Source: Macrocybe gigantea
Lineage: Eukaryota > Basidiomycota > Agaricomycetes > Agaricales > Callistosporiaceae
DNA length: 64,000 nucleotides
Direction: 5' to 3'
Assembly (NCBI GenBank): GCA_011319805.1
Contig: SJRY01000320.1
Coordinates: 124,001-188,000, forward strand
Shown: positions 1-13,822 of the stretch, piece by piece
How positions within the stretch are numbered: the stretch's first letter is position 1
Layout of the letters: each line of letters begins with the position of its first letter
Made by a program: the position numbers and the translations under genes
The notes under the pieces: model-generated
What the model was told of the DNA's origin: nothing
Seen by the model: the letters and a program-made list of their open reading frames with translations, nothing else
The model's database searches: none

Positions 1-1968
<1,968 letters not shown>

Positions 1969-4900
1969 ATAAAACCTCGGATGATATCTCGACACTGCTG
2001 TATCTTTATATTCTTATTACTTCTTTGGGTATGCAAGGCTTGGATGAACTGTTGTATTACTTACCCTGAAATTTAGATGGTATGCTCTCCAGGGCTCGAA
2101 GAGTGTCCCTGGAACAACTATCGATGTGGACCTGCAACTCCTTCCCGCGAGCGGTCTATGATGCCAAGAACAACATACATTTATTGCTGATAAATTGGTT
2201 TCTTCATGGGAAGGACCAATCAAGAGGACAGTTTGCAAAGGCTTCAGGTTGATGACACAGCAACCTATATCCCTTCCAACCAGACCGAAGAATTACCGCA
2301 GACGTTAATAATGCCGCTAAAATGTTGGCCGAAGCGTCCAATATCGTCCCCCAGGGATGACTCAGGGAAAGATCGCAAGGACTTAACGGGAGTTGAGCAA
2401 AAGCGAGACAACTATTCAACGAAATTGGTGAGATGCGACAAGCGTTAGGGCCGCATAACACAGTGGAAGTAGTGCCGATCATTTCTGACACGAAACGTGG
2501 CACCAAGTGTTGGAAGGGACACCGAGGGTGTAATGCTTGAGTCAGATACCGCTCCAGAGTGCCTCGGTCATTGTCAATGTCGTGCAGACCCCCCGAAACG
2601 GGATCCCAGGGCGTTTGGGTCTGTGTCGCACACAGAAGAGACGACAATCCAAGATTTTCCGTTTCGACCCCATTTCAACCCCGGGTCGTGCCCTTGCTGT
2701 GAGGATGTACAATCCCGGGTTTCGAGCAAAGAGAGAGCCTGAGATCAAGTTCGACATCTCACAACATCTGTAGATCTCCATCCTGAGAGACGGCTGTCAA
2801 TGTTTTCTTCGTTTGATGCGGGTGCAATTGTGTGGTATTTCCGAGGAGCAACAGCAATCCGAAAGCTTGGTTAAGTCGATGGCCTGTCCTGGTTTCTGGA
2901 GTTATGACATTCTTTTGATGATCTCGAATCTTGAGCATCGATGGAGTAGAAAAACTGGGGCCCATTTTCCTCGGCATGGATCTGGAGAAGACGTCACGAA
3001 GTTACATGCAGTTACATGCAGGTGGAGATCGAAGGCGTGGTGGGACACAGAGTAGATGGTAGTCGGGTGAGTCGTGAATGCGTTACGATGTCATCATGAT
3101 ACCATGTTTTTGTCATGACATGGGCGGTGCCCAGCGCGCAGAGTACGTGGCGAGGGGATGTTGACTTTCGCATCCTCAAATAAGCCTGAAGTCTGTCCTA
3201 CGAAGTAAGAGACATGCGCACAAAAGCATTGAATGAGGATGATACAGGCAGTTAGGCAGCAAAGCAGAGCAACATGCTATCGCGCTTTATACCCTGGTCG
3301 TCGAGTACCATTGCGTATGCCGCCCAAGGCCCGAGCAACTACTCAACAGGTCCAGAACGGCATGACCTGTGCTAGCCCAACGCGTGTAGACTCTGAGCAC
3401 GACAAAGCGGGACATCAGGGTATGTCCGGCATGTAACAGGCCGGTTGAGTTTGATCGTCCTAGGAGAAGGCATTCGGAGAGACGACTTGGCTTAATATAT
3501 ACTTGTGCAGGTCATCTGTCCTCGGACTGGGTGTGGCTCGTGGGCGGACAATTTCCTGGACGGGCGCGACAGTCACAGTAAAACTCGTGTCGGTGGGTCA
3601 GCTTCAGGCCCTAGACGAGAGGCTCAAGTCTACGCAAAGTCCACGGGATGTTCAGAGAAGCGAATTGACGAAGCAGCCACATAGCATGATCTTCCTGCAT
3701 CCAAAACAAGCAGGACTCCGAGGACAAAGAGCAGGCAACCCTATCAACACGCAAACCGCACACCCAAGATGCAGCCAAACGGTCTGGAAGCCGTCGGTTG
3801 GCAGATAAGACAAGAATAGGATCAGCGGGAGCGGAAAACTACGAGAGAAGAGAAACAAGGAAGTCCCAGAGCTGGCTGGAAAGTTCGGTTGACGAACAGG
3901 TCGGCCAAACGTGCGTACGTGCTCAATGAAAGAATTCAGAAGCGAAATCGAACAGCTTCGCGTGCAGCGGCTCATGGTTGTTCCTTTTCGCAAAAAGCGA
4001 GTAAAGATGCCTGCGGAAGATCGGATGATCCAGGTTCTCTCATTCAAACTTTGTCAACCATGACCGCAACCGCACGCCTTCGAACGAACGCTTCCCAAAT
4101 TCCAATTTGGACGTGTTACGCAGCTCGCGGAGTTGCCTGCGGCAACCCATAACCCCTTCCTTCTAGCCGTTCCGACGGTCCCCGCAAGAGCTTTTTTTCT
4201 CATAGGGTTCCACACCAGCTGTACGAACTCGGAGCCTGAGATCGATGGAGGAAAGAAGCGAAGCAGGTTGCAACGCACGCGTGCTCAACGAACCAAAGTG
4301 TGAAATTAACATCGAGACGCACACGATCGGGGTTTCCCAAACGTTCGATTGTTTTGAGCAGAGCGTGGTTCCGCAATAATCCGACGAAAAAACCGAATGC
4401 ACATGCAACGGGAACAAAGAAGGATTGGAATCATCGTCTCATGGAGGTGACTTCTTGCGAACTTGCGTGCATCGGTTTCCTGCAGGGCGCCAGCTTCTGA
4501 CCGAGCTGATAACATAACGAGAATATCTTGAGCAGATCTTACACCGGCAAAACGACAGAGATAAGGACGAAGATTTTGCATGTTCGTCATAAGTAGTTAA
4601 GATCAAGAGATTAAAGGCAAAAAGAAGTCACAAAAGGAAAAGAATGACGAGCCATATGGTATGGGAGAAAGAAGTAAGGGAGAAAAACGATCATAGCATA
4701 CTCGTGTTACAAGTATATTGGGCAAAGGGGGATACAAAGTTCTCTCTTGCAGAACGCAGCGGAAAAATCTTGTTCTTTTTTTTTTTTTTTGGTATGGCAG
4801 ATTGTAAGCATCGACAAGACGCTAGATAATGAATATAGCATTCGCAAGAGGAAACGAGGAGAAAATGAAGACGCTTTGCACTGGAGGAGCGAAGAGAGAT

Positions 4901-5263
4901 TAGAAAGATGACGAGGAAAAAGGAGGAAATGAGCACCAAGGACCCAACATGCGCGAAGGAAGAGCGAGGACAAAAGGGTTGAGATATGTAGGATAGAGAG
5001 AGACAAAGCGGCATTGACGAAAGCTGACAAGGGGGAAGAAGGAAAAAACAAAGGAAAGTTCGAAAGAGAAAGTTATACACATGGGAGGATTGCAAGAACT
5101 AACAGATGAGTTGGAAAAAAGAAAAGCAGAAACATCGTGAAGAAAAGACATGGATCGTCAAGCTCGGCGAGGCGTGGTTCGTCATGGCAAGGCAGGTCAG
5201 GGAGGGGTCGAGGTCGGAATGGGGTCACAGCTCGAAAATCTGGAACGCGAGGCCCGGTGATGC
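1969..5263. other. Gene-free stretch with weak coding-like relics
   Basis: No gene is supported. An AATAAA sits immediately after the RPC1 stop and may serve as its poly(A) signal. Between about 2090 and 2760 short plus-strand stretches look coding (for example DDTATYIPSNQTEELPQTL, then AAKMLAEASNIVPQ in another frame), but they are stop-ridden and match no family I know; they may be a decayed gene. A T-run of about 16 lies near 4775-4790. From 4600 to 5250 the plus strand is purine-rich, which explains the long pyrimidine-coded minus-strand frames with Ser/Phe/Leu bias. Confidence 0.5.
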
Positions 5264-7659
5264 TCACGCCGCTGCATCGCTGCCGGCCGGCGCAGGTGCC
5301 CCACTGCTCTTCGCGGTGTCCGTAGACTGTCTGTCTCCATTGTTCCTATGTCCTCCCCTCGTCAGCCCCGCAGCGGCGAATCCACGAGCGGCGTAGCCGC
5401 CTCCGCTTCCTCCACGCCCGCGGCCTCGGAAGCCGCCTCTGTGGGGATGATTCTCCCGGGACTCGCGGTCCTGAGCCTGCTTCACCTCGGGCACCGTGTC
5501 CTTGAGTTTCTGTGGAAAGCAGATGAGGCGTATGCATTGAATAGACAAGAGGGAAAGGCCCACCTCTGCATGCTTCTCTAAACCTGCTTTCATTGCCTCT
5601 TCATCTCCAAACTCGACGTACGCTATTCTGGGTTTGGTGGGATGCTGAGGGGGCAGATGGACCTTTATGATCTAGATGTAAACGTCATCGGTAAGCAAAG
5701 TCTAACAACAACAGTGGAGAAAAAGAGCGATACTCACACCGTCCTTGGCGTCCGCAAAGAACTCCCTTATCTCAGCCTCCGTGATGGGCAACTGCAACGT
5801 CATTCTCATGAAGATCGTCCACGGGTTGCGGGAGGGCCTGACGCCCTTGGGCGTACGTACACCTGAACTGCGTGTTTCGTCGGTCACGGGTGACTTGAGT
5901 GCGCTCTCATCGCCCTCGCCTGGGCCTGGACCCGATGGCTTTGAGGCGCCGTGAGCCTCTGTGACAGAGGCAGAGTCGGGCAAGGCGGGCGTTGATGTGG
6001 TGCTCTTCGGCGTGCCAGTGACGTCTTTGCTGCCGCTGACGTCGCCCTTCTCGGCGGCAGCACCCGCTGCCTTGTCTGCGCCGCGATCCTTGTCCTTCCT
6101 GTCTTTTCGCTCTTTTTTCTTCGCCTTCTCGGCAGAGGTCGGTGTCGTGGGCATCCCAGACCCGTTGACCTTTGGACTGACAACCTCTTTCTCACCAGGC
6201 GTAGAGGATGCGGCGGGCACAGGAGCGGGTGTGGCGGTGGCGGGCTGGGGCGTCACGCGCTCAGGAGCAGGAGTGGAGCCTTTCGTCGGAGGTTGCGTGG
6301 TGGCGTGGCTTTGGCCTGGCAAGGCGGAGGTTGCTGATGTAGGAGTGGGAGCCATGGTCGCGGAGCGACGGTATGCATAGTTGAAGCCTGATGAAAAGCC
6401 AGTCAGCAACTTGGTGGGCGCGGTCAAAAGCATACATCGCACCCTGGCTCTTGAGCTCAGCACTGACTCTGCCCTCTTTCACGTCCAGGACGAGCGTTCC
6501 ATAGGCGGCATCGGTCAAATTCCAGTTCCAACAATTCTTCCATGCGGGCTCTTCACCGGTAGCGGAAGCGCCAGGGCCGGTCGATGGCTGCTGCGGAGGG
6601 AGTCTTCCTGTGACGCTGAGCGCCTTTTCCAACAGGACGCGCTGATGGTCATCGACGACGGCTTCCACCTGCGCCTTGACGCTCTCCCAAACCTTGTCGA
6701 ACGCTTCTTTGCCCAACAAGAGTTTGTGGCGGAAACCTTCAAAATCGCCCTGGATGCTGAATTCATTGTACGAGGTGGCATAGCGGAAGTGGAGGCCGGC
6801 GGAGAGGGTGAGGTCGGCTTTGAGAGAAAGAGCGAGCTGCGCCATGATGCCTTCGCGACCGGGGCTAGTGTGTGTGACAAGGACCCGCGTTTCGCTGGGA
6901 TCAAAGACTCGCTGTGCCGTATCGACGAGCTCGCCGATTTGAAGGGCGGTGGTCCACATGGTTCCCTGTCCGCCGGCAATGGTGGCATTTCCGTCACCGT
7001 TGTCGAACATCTTGTGGGGGACGAGGGCGCCTCCAAGGCCGAGTAGTCTGAGCTTGACGCCACCGACGTCGACACAGCGCGTCGTGGCTTCATCGAGGAC
7101 GTGGAGGTTGTCAATGGCGTAGGAGCCGGCGCGGAATTTTTCAAGGACAAGGACATCCTCGCATGTTCCCCATACCGTGTAAACGGGGACCTGGAGTTTT
7201 ATCTGGCCAGAGAGGAGAAGAGGGAATTCGGAAAGCAGGGAGATATTGACGGTAGCGCGAATTGTCTGAGGGTGTTTTCGGCAGCGAGGAGATGTCTGCG
7301 CTTGTCGTTGGGTATCAGAGGGGAGTACTGGGTAAGGTGGCGGAGAGTGCGGTCATTGATTCGCTCGAGACTGTTTGCCTCTGAAAGAAAAGCGCGTTAA
7401 GCAGAAAGAGAAGATGGTCTAGAACGGGCTGCGCACCGAAAAAGCCAAAGTCGCCGGTGTGTATGATGGCCTGGGCGTTGGCTTCGCGGGCGAGATCGTT
7501 GAGCGAGGAGAGACGACCGCGGATGTCGGCGATGCAGAGGATGCGGCCATGTGTGGTGTCGAGGACTTTTGTGCCAGTGTTGACGTGATGCTGCTGCCTC
7601 GGGAGCGGGGAGTGGGGGGGACGCGTGGAGGTGGAGGCGGGACGAGAGGAGGACTGCAT
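5264..7659 (-). CDS. DUF2433 phosphoesterase-like protein with C-terminal RRM-like domain
   Basis: Fungal protein of the DUF2433 family, a calcineurin-like phosphoesterase fold of unknown substrate. Exons: 7659-7437, 7380-6443, 6387-5738, 5671-5564, 5509-5264. The N-terminal part has [28 protein letters not shown] and [10 protein letters not shown], the positions of the usual metal-site motifs, but with D-x-R for D-x-H and no histidine in the third motif. The middle is Pro/Thr/Ala-rich with a Lys-rich patch. The C-terminal part has [11 protein letters not shown] and [20 protein letters not shown], resembling RNP2 and RNP1 of an RNA-recognition motif, then an RGG-type Gly/Arg tail ending SDAAA. 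One base seems lost near 7261-7266 (between ENTLR and [10 protein letters not shown]), where the frame shifts. It starts 182 bp from MED13, head to head. Family call is firm; catalytic activity is not shown. Confidence 0.85.
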
Positions 7660-7841
7660 GACGGGGACGAGGAGGAGAAGAAGTGAGCGCAGCGGTGGGG
7701 CAACAACAGAAAAAAATAAAAGGAAAAAAAAAATATACGTCGCAAATTTCGGCTGTTGCCGATAAGCGTAGGCTGAGTGGCCGCTAATCCGCTTCAGAGC
7801 ACTTTCCGTTCAAATGGCCATCGTTCACTGAACAAACGGCA
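7660..7841. promoter_or_regulatory. Shared upstream region of DUF2433 gene and MED13
   Basis: These 182 bp separate two start codons pointing in opposite directions, so they must hold both promoters. The stretch next to the minus-strand gene is rich in A on the plus strand (around 7710-7735). I see no clear TATA box. That it is a bidirectional promoter is inferred from geometry only. Confidence 0.5.
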
Positions 7842-10800
7842 ATGGCATCGAAGCCATCTCCTCATAACCCTGCTCCTGTATTCGCAGCACCACCTCTTCT
7901 AACAGTCGCGGACAGCCTGCTCGCCGCATCTCTCTCTCTCCCACTTGACCCATGCATATCCTATGTCGTCTTTGCACCGCACACACACCCGCCTCGTCCT
8001 CCCACCGCATGAAGCACTCGAACTCGCTCGCAGGGACATCCTCAACCGTAACGCTGCCACACCGCTCCTCGACTCTCTCCTCACAAGCACACATATTGGC
8101 ATCAACTCGTTCATTTATGTCTTCAGAGTCACCTCGCAAGACCAGGCCTCCACCGCCGCAGACATGCTTCGTGAACTGCAATTCGACGGTCTCACCGGTG
8201 AGTCGATTGCTCGTTGCCTTCCTTTGTCCGTCCGTCATTTGCGAGATCATACCTCCTTTGCCTTTTTCGGTTGATCTGGCCTAACCCTAACCCTACGCCC
8301 TTTCCATTTACAGCCGTTCAAAGTGCCGCCTTTACGCACAAGGATATTTATGCGTGCTCGCAGACCTGCGCCTTCAGTCCAAGCCCTGTTCCGGTTGTGC
8401 CAATACAGAGCCTGAAAGGACCTCCTGGTTTCCCAGAAAACCGCTGAGGAACGCATATAGCCACTTTTTGGATGCCGTTCGCATTCGTCTCTTGGACGAC
8501 ATCGCGCTGGCGGCGTGCAAAAAGACTCGTTACGCCAGAAGGCTTAACGGCGGGTTTTTGCTCGGTCCGCCCCAAAGCACAAATGAATGGGCCTTTGGCT
8601 GGGATCACCAGGCTCGCTTCAGGTTCGTCGCGCAGTTTGTGCATTTTTACAGAATTAACGAGTCTTTAGGCCTCTCGTGCATTGTCAACTGCAATTAAAC
8701 GTATCATCACCCATCAACAAGGCCCCTTCTCTAATCATTCATCCACTCGTGTACTCAACACCCTTTATTCCCCTTTCTGTAGCCTTGCCACTACCTGCCG
8801 GAACCCCCGTCACACTACTACCGCATGCTACGCCTGCGTACTATCTTAATCAATACACGGGTCCCACCTCAGCCCTTATTAAGCAGTTTCAGGACTCTTT
8901 GCAAGGGTTAGGCGTAAGCGGATGGGAAGACGTCCCAGAATCTTCATATTCACCCTTTTCAGGATCATACTCATCAAAACCACCGCTTCGAAATTCCATG
9001 TTCATTATAGCTTGGATAAAGGTCGAGAACAAGCAAGGCGAAGACAAAGGCCTTGTTATCATCTACCCTACATCACTTTGCCTTTCCTTCACTCCCTCCC
9101 CACAGCATTCCCCTCGCACCAACCCCTCGATTATCTCCCTGATCTTCCCACTCCACTTCAGCCATCTCCTCAGGTCCAACCTGCCCTTCCCGTAACCTCC
9201 GCAGCATTTGTGCCACCCAACGGAACACCCCGTTACATTTTGAACCCTCATCCCATCCCGCTCCATCACAATCATCGACCTCCGCTCCTAATGACCTGCC
9301 CCTCCGTCGCCCCATCTATCCCCCTTCCCCCACCACTGATTCTCTCCGTGCTTTCCGCGCGCTTACTCTTTCTAAATTCAAGGACATCAATCGCGTCGCC
9401 GCCGAAGTTGGCGAATATGTGGATACCGTTTTTAAGGAGCGCGAACGCGAACGCGAGCGCCTGCGTCGCGAGCAGAAAAACGTCGCTGCTGGTGGCCCTG
9501 GCACGTCGCCTAGGATTACTCGCGCTAGTACGCACACCCCTGGCTCGACCTCCATACCTACACCTGCGACGGCCGAGACGCCGACAGCTTCGACTTCAGC
9601 GCCAACAACTGGTGCTCAAGTACATCCTCTCTCTACTCAGGCGTCGGCAATCGCGCCCGCCCCAATGCCACAGGCGACTGCTAATCAGATACAGAACTTT
9701 TACCCTTCACCTCCTCAGACCAATCCACCCATAGTCCCTACGCTGGACGGGGTGCAGACCTCGCCTGTTGTCGAGTCGCTCTCCGAGCGTCTTCCTTCTG
9801 AACCCTCTGTTATCCAGACACAAGCCGCGCCAACACCTGCCGACAGCAAGCCAGCGGCCGTCGTCCCGCCTGACTCCTCCAGTAGCGTGTATGACCCTTA
9901 CAGGAACATCGACTCGACATGGTCATCCGCGATGGGCATGGACATGGACTTTGGCCTTGACATGGGATTTAACATGAATATGGATGGGAATCGAGCCGGG
10001 GGCAGCCGATATGACGCCAGAGATTCGGGAATCGACTTTGACGACGCGTTCACGGATGACGACTTTAGCTTCTTTGACCGCCCGTCGCACGGCAGCGTTA
10101 CCGCTGCATCAACCAATGCCCCTGTATCAGACGTGCGCCGTGTCAGCGGAAGCATAACCACTGTCCCGCATGCACGCCCGTCCGGGTTCGCAGCTGCATC
10201 TCCCTCTCTATATGGCGACGTGAGCCTCTCGGGACCCGGACCACCTCAGCAAACTGCCACGCCACAACACCAGCCATCCCCGTGGACTGCTGTAGGCGAT
10301 GCATTCACCCCACGCTTCGTCACGGACGACCACGGTACATCGGCTAGGTCGCTTGTGCCGGACCTGTTCCCGCCCTCGCCCGGCCGGACGTCGGACAGCC
10401 ACACGACACCCACGACGCCAGCTGTGCATCTCGATGTGCACGCGCTTGGCCTTGGTGCGATTGCCACACCTGGCCGCTCCTCAGCCGCCTCGTCGCGCAA
10501 ATCGAGCACAGGGTTCGAGCCGATTCCATTCGCACCGTGGCACCGCGAGGTGGACACCAAGTACTCCTCGGGCAAGTTTGCCTTTTGCCTACCAAGTCCG
10601 CCAGCAGACGACGACGACGACGGTGTTGGTGGCAAGGACGCACGCTGGATGTCACGGCAAACTTTGTGGAGATGTTTCCGAAGAGCGCAGCTCGCGATGG
10701 CTGGGGAGCAATGTATATGGCCGCGACGGATCCGCGCGTGGGCGTCGTCCGCAAGTTGATAGGAGTGAAGCGCAAGTTGGAGCTGGGACGCGGTAAGAGT

Positions 10801-13439
10801 AGGAAAGCTCCGCGGCTTGCAGAACCTACGCCTTTGAACGCCGCGGAGAGAAGACGTGTTTGGACGATGAAGACGTCTCCCGCGTGGACTATAGAGCATG
10901 ATGACTGGGACCGGACCGTGCGACAACCTGACGAAGACGAGGACGTCTCAGCTCTGAGCGATGCCGAATCAGACACCGACTCGTCAATCGCCAGTGACAG
11001 CCCCGTCATATCGCGGCCAAGCACGCCGCCGCCAGCGTACCTCCCCCTCGGACCGTCCCTTCTTGCAACGCACTTTGCGCACTCACACCTCCTCCCCCTG
11101 AGCCGGCCGTTGCGGCGGCCAGGCGCTGTCGTCGCACCGAGCGGTCTGGCAGCTGCGGCGACACCGGTTCCGAGTGTGCCGACGCCTGTGTCGCCTGCGG
11201 CGATGGTGGGCGCGTCGTCGGAAAAGTCGCGCTCCCTTGAGGCGGCAGCGTTTACGGTCGCAGTGGAGGCGGTGGAGAATGCTTTATGGGCGCGCGCGTG
11301 GCGTTCCGTCAATTCTTGTTCTGCGTCGGTGGGCGTTTCATCGAATGGGATTGTGGGTGGGAACCAGGCGACGGAGGGAGTGCGCACGGAGGTGAAGGCG
11401 ATCGCACAGTTGCTCAAGGACGTTCCGGGTTTGAAATGCCCGTTAGACCTGGGCACTGTGTTCAATCTGGACACGACGGCGGTAACGACACCGATGAGCA
11501 CAGCAAAACCATTGCAACTCATGGAGGCTCCCAAGATCATCGTTGGCAAAGGGAACGCCCTGCTACAAATGCTGCCCACGGCCTTGAGGTTCTGGGAAAA
11601 GCTAGGCCTGGGACCAAGAGGTGGGCGCAAAGATGGCACTGTGTTTGTGCTCTTTGAGGGCGATGGAGAGCAGAAACAAACGCAAGTTGAGGAATGGATC
11701 AAGGTCGTTGCTGCGACATATGAGGTGCGATATGAACCGGTTGGCATATCGATGTTGTACAGCCGCTGATATACCTCTTTAGAGCAAACATTTGGGCAAA
11801 CTCAGCCTAGGGAGCAGCAGCGCGTCACCAAAACACGGACTCGTTCCTCTTCGCCTAGATACATCCTTTCGGAAGAGCTTAGGTGACCTCTACGTATTTT
11901 CTAGCTCCCTGGATAGCTCTGATTATACAACCTTTCCAGCGTCCTTCATAGCAAATCTGCCAGCGTTACAAACAAGTTTGATTTTCTTCGTTATCATCCC
12001 GATGGCAACTATGAGTCTCGGCTCGACCGTGCTGCGCCAGGTCTTTTGCGCCGTGAAGAAAGCCCTCAAGACATACTCGGAAGCTCAGATCCTGTTTCAA
12101 TTCATTCCAGAGAACCTCATCATGCAACCCACGGAAATGTCGATATCCAGCATACAAGATCTCAATATCCTCTGCAGCTCGATATACAACCGGATTCTCG
12201 TCCCCGTCGATCGCGTCATGTCGAGGCGCATACATGAGCACGGCGAGCGGATACGCAACTACTTCCATGAGCCTGCGTTCACGCTTGCGCGGCCCCCGCG
12301 GACGAAGGTATCATTCACCCGCGATTCGCACGCTCCGCTGGACGTCGTGGACCGCTACACGCTCATGCATGTCGGCTACCAGGTGAGCCCGTGCGGCAAG
12401 TGGATCTTGGCCGCCTGTATCGACGAGAGAGGCGAAGCGCACGATGTGGGCGTTTGGCTGACGCAGCCGACGCCGCGCGCTGATGATGGGGAGTCGTCGC
12501 CTTCGCCGTCGGAGGCAAGCGGAGGGGCAGAGGATTCGGAAAGTTTCTCGTTAGGAAAGTCTGGGAATTCGCCGTTGAGTTTGCGAGAAAGGCCAATATC
12601 GAATGGAGGATGGTTATTACGAAGCTGGGTGTCATGGGAGAACATGAATTTCTGAGTTCGTCCCAATCGATCGACTTCTTTTCTCCGCTCTCACTCCTGT
12701 GTTTCTGCTAGCTTGGATAAGGTTTCTTGAAGTCGAGTTACCGATGTGCACGGTGCTGCCAATGGTCCACGTCTCGCTTGTCAGCGTCGAGGTCAATGCT
12801 CCATGGTCGTTCATCTCCAATCCGGCCAAAGCACCGGTTCAGAAGCCGAAATCAGCCATCTCTCGCTCGTCGTCATCGTCATCGCTCAAGAACAGCCACA
12901 GTCACATGGTGTTTACGGACGTCTCGTCGACGGTGTACGCCGTCTTTCCAGAGTCTCCTTTACCGCAGTCATTTCCTCCTGAACCGACGGACTTGGGCCT
13001 TTCCGCGTCATACATACCCGAGTCGGAAGTCCCCGCCATTGCATCTTCGTCTGCCTCAGACGACAAGGAGACTCAGCTATATTTTCTGCCGCATCCGATA
13101 CTGCCTGTGCCGTGTTCTACTACGACGCTGATCCGTCTCCCTGTCTCTTCTTCCCCCACCGCGATATCAATGATGCACATCCACCTTTTACATGTCTTTC
13201 CTGCCGCGCCGCTTGTCCCGTCTTCATCTGCGAGACCTGGGTTTGGCTCTGCGGAGGACGTCAAGCGCCTACATGCCGATATTACGAAGAATTACCACGA
13301 TCTGGCGGTATTGGCCCAGCTGCGGTGGAAGCTAGACGTGCACTCGTTGCTGCCTTTCCATCTCGGTGCCGTAGAGGCCATGCGTGTCGCTTTGGATCGC
13401 GATCGCCATCGAGGAAGCTCGGAGGCGACTGACACCTGA
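7842..13439 (+). CDS. MED13: Mediator complex subunit 13
   Basis: Large subunit of the Mediator kinase module (with CDK8, cyclin C, MED12), a nuclear regulator of RNA polymerase II. The N-terminal domain is recognisable (LLDSLLTSTHIG, RLLDD, FLLGPPQSTNEWAFGWDH, GTPVTLLPHATPAYYLN, IAWIKVENKQGEDKG), followed by a long Ser/Pro/Thr-rich middle. The C-terminal domain has LPTALRFWEKLGLGPRGG, PMATMSLGSTVLRQVF, LCSSIYNRILVPVDRVMSRR, DVVDRYTLMHVGYQ, SPCGKWILAACIDERGEAHD and LLPFHLGAVEAM. Introns placed: 8198-8313, 8623-8669, 11725-11782, 12656-12711. Frame breaks needing extra bases lie at 7980-7988 (two bases in a CA repeat), 8352-8360, 9110-9113 (C-run), about 9241-9260, about 10641-10650 and about 12551-12562. 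Start chosen at 7842, which opens the conserved N-terminal reading. Other introns in the low-complexity middle may be missed. Confidence 0.9.
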
Positions 13440-13822
13440 GGTGTGCCTTTTCCTTCCCGTTTTTCGATTGTACTCTGCTGTCTCTTGCCCTCCATCTCCT
13501 GTTATTCCTATTTCTCACCTATTTCGGTGCAGACGGTAATCCTTTTTCTGTACTTTAGAAAATCGCTGTCAGATATATTTGTGTACATTGCTAATTTTTG
13601 ACCTTTCGACGTTTAACAGATACAGTATATAATGTTACCGTTATTGCTTGGGATTTTACTTTTTTTTTTCCCCTCTAATTTTGCTTGTGCTTTCGCACGT
13701 CTCACTGTTGTGTTGCCCCGCTACGGATAGACTACGCACCTATCAGAACCGTCATGTGATGGAATAGATCCGTGTCTGTCAACGCGTGAATACCTAATTG
13801 AAAGAAATGTTTCTGCACTGCC
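13440..13822. other. 3' flank between MED13 and unknown minus-strand gene
   Basis: About 380 bp between two genes that converge here. It holds a T-run (about 13659-13670) and AT-rich sequence likely belonging to the MED13 3' untranslated region. No gene seen. Confidence 0.5.

Noticed and set aside
4900..5151. Overlapping long minus-strand frames rich in Ser, Phe and Leu
   Set aside because: They come from a purine-rich plus strand; three frames are open at once and none has a motif.
5961..7046. Long plus-strand frames opposite the DUF2433 gene
   Set aside because: Antisense shadows of a GC-rich coding region; the minus-strand reading has clear family motifs.
8278..8296. Telomere-like CCTAACCCTAACCCTA
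   Set aside because: Only about two and a half units, inside MED13 intron 1 and next to the branch-point region; too short and in the wrong setting for a telomere or interstitial telomeric array.
10510..10530. tRNA B-box-like GGTTCGAGCC
   Set aside because: Lies in MED13 coding sequence with no A box, acceptor stem or anticodon arm around it.
9419..10759. Separate 446-codon gene
   Set aside because: It is the low-complexity middle of MED13; both ends join the MED13 reading once one base is added on each side.
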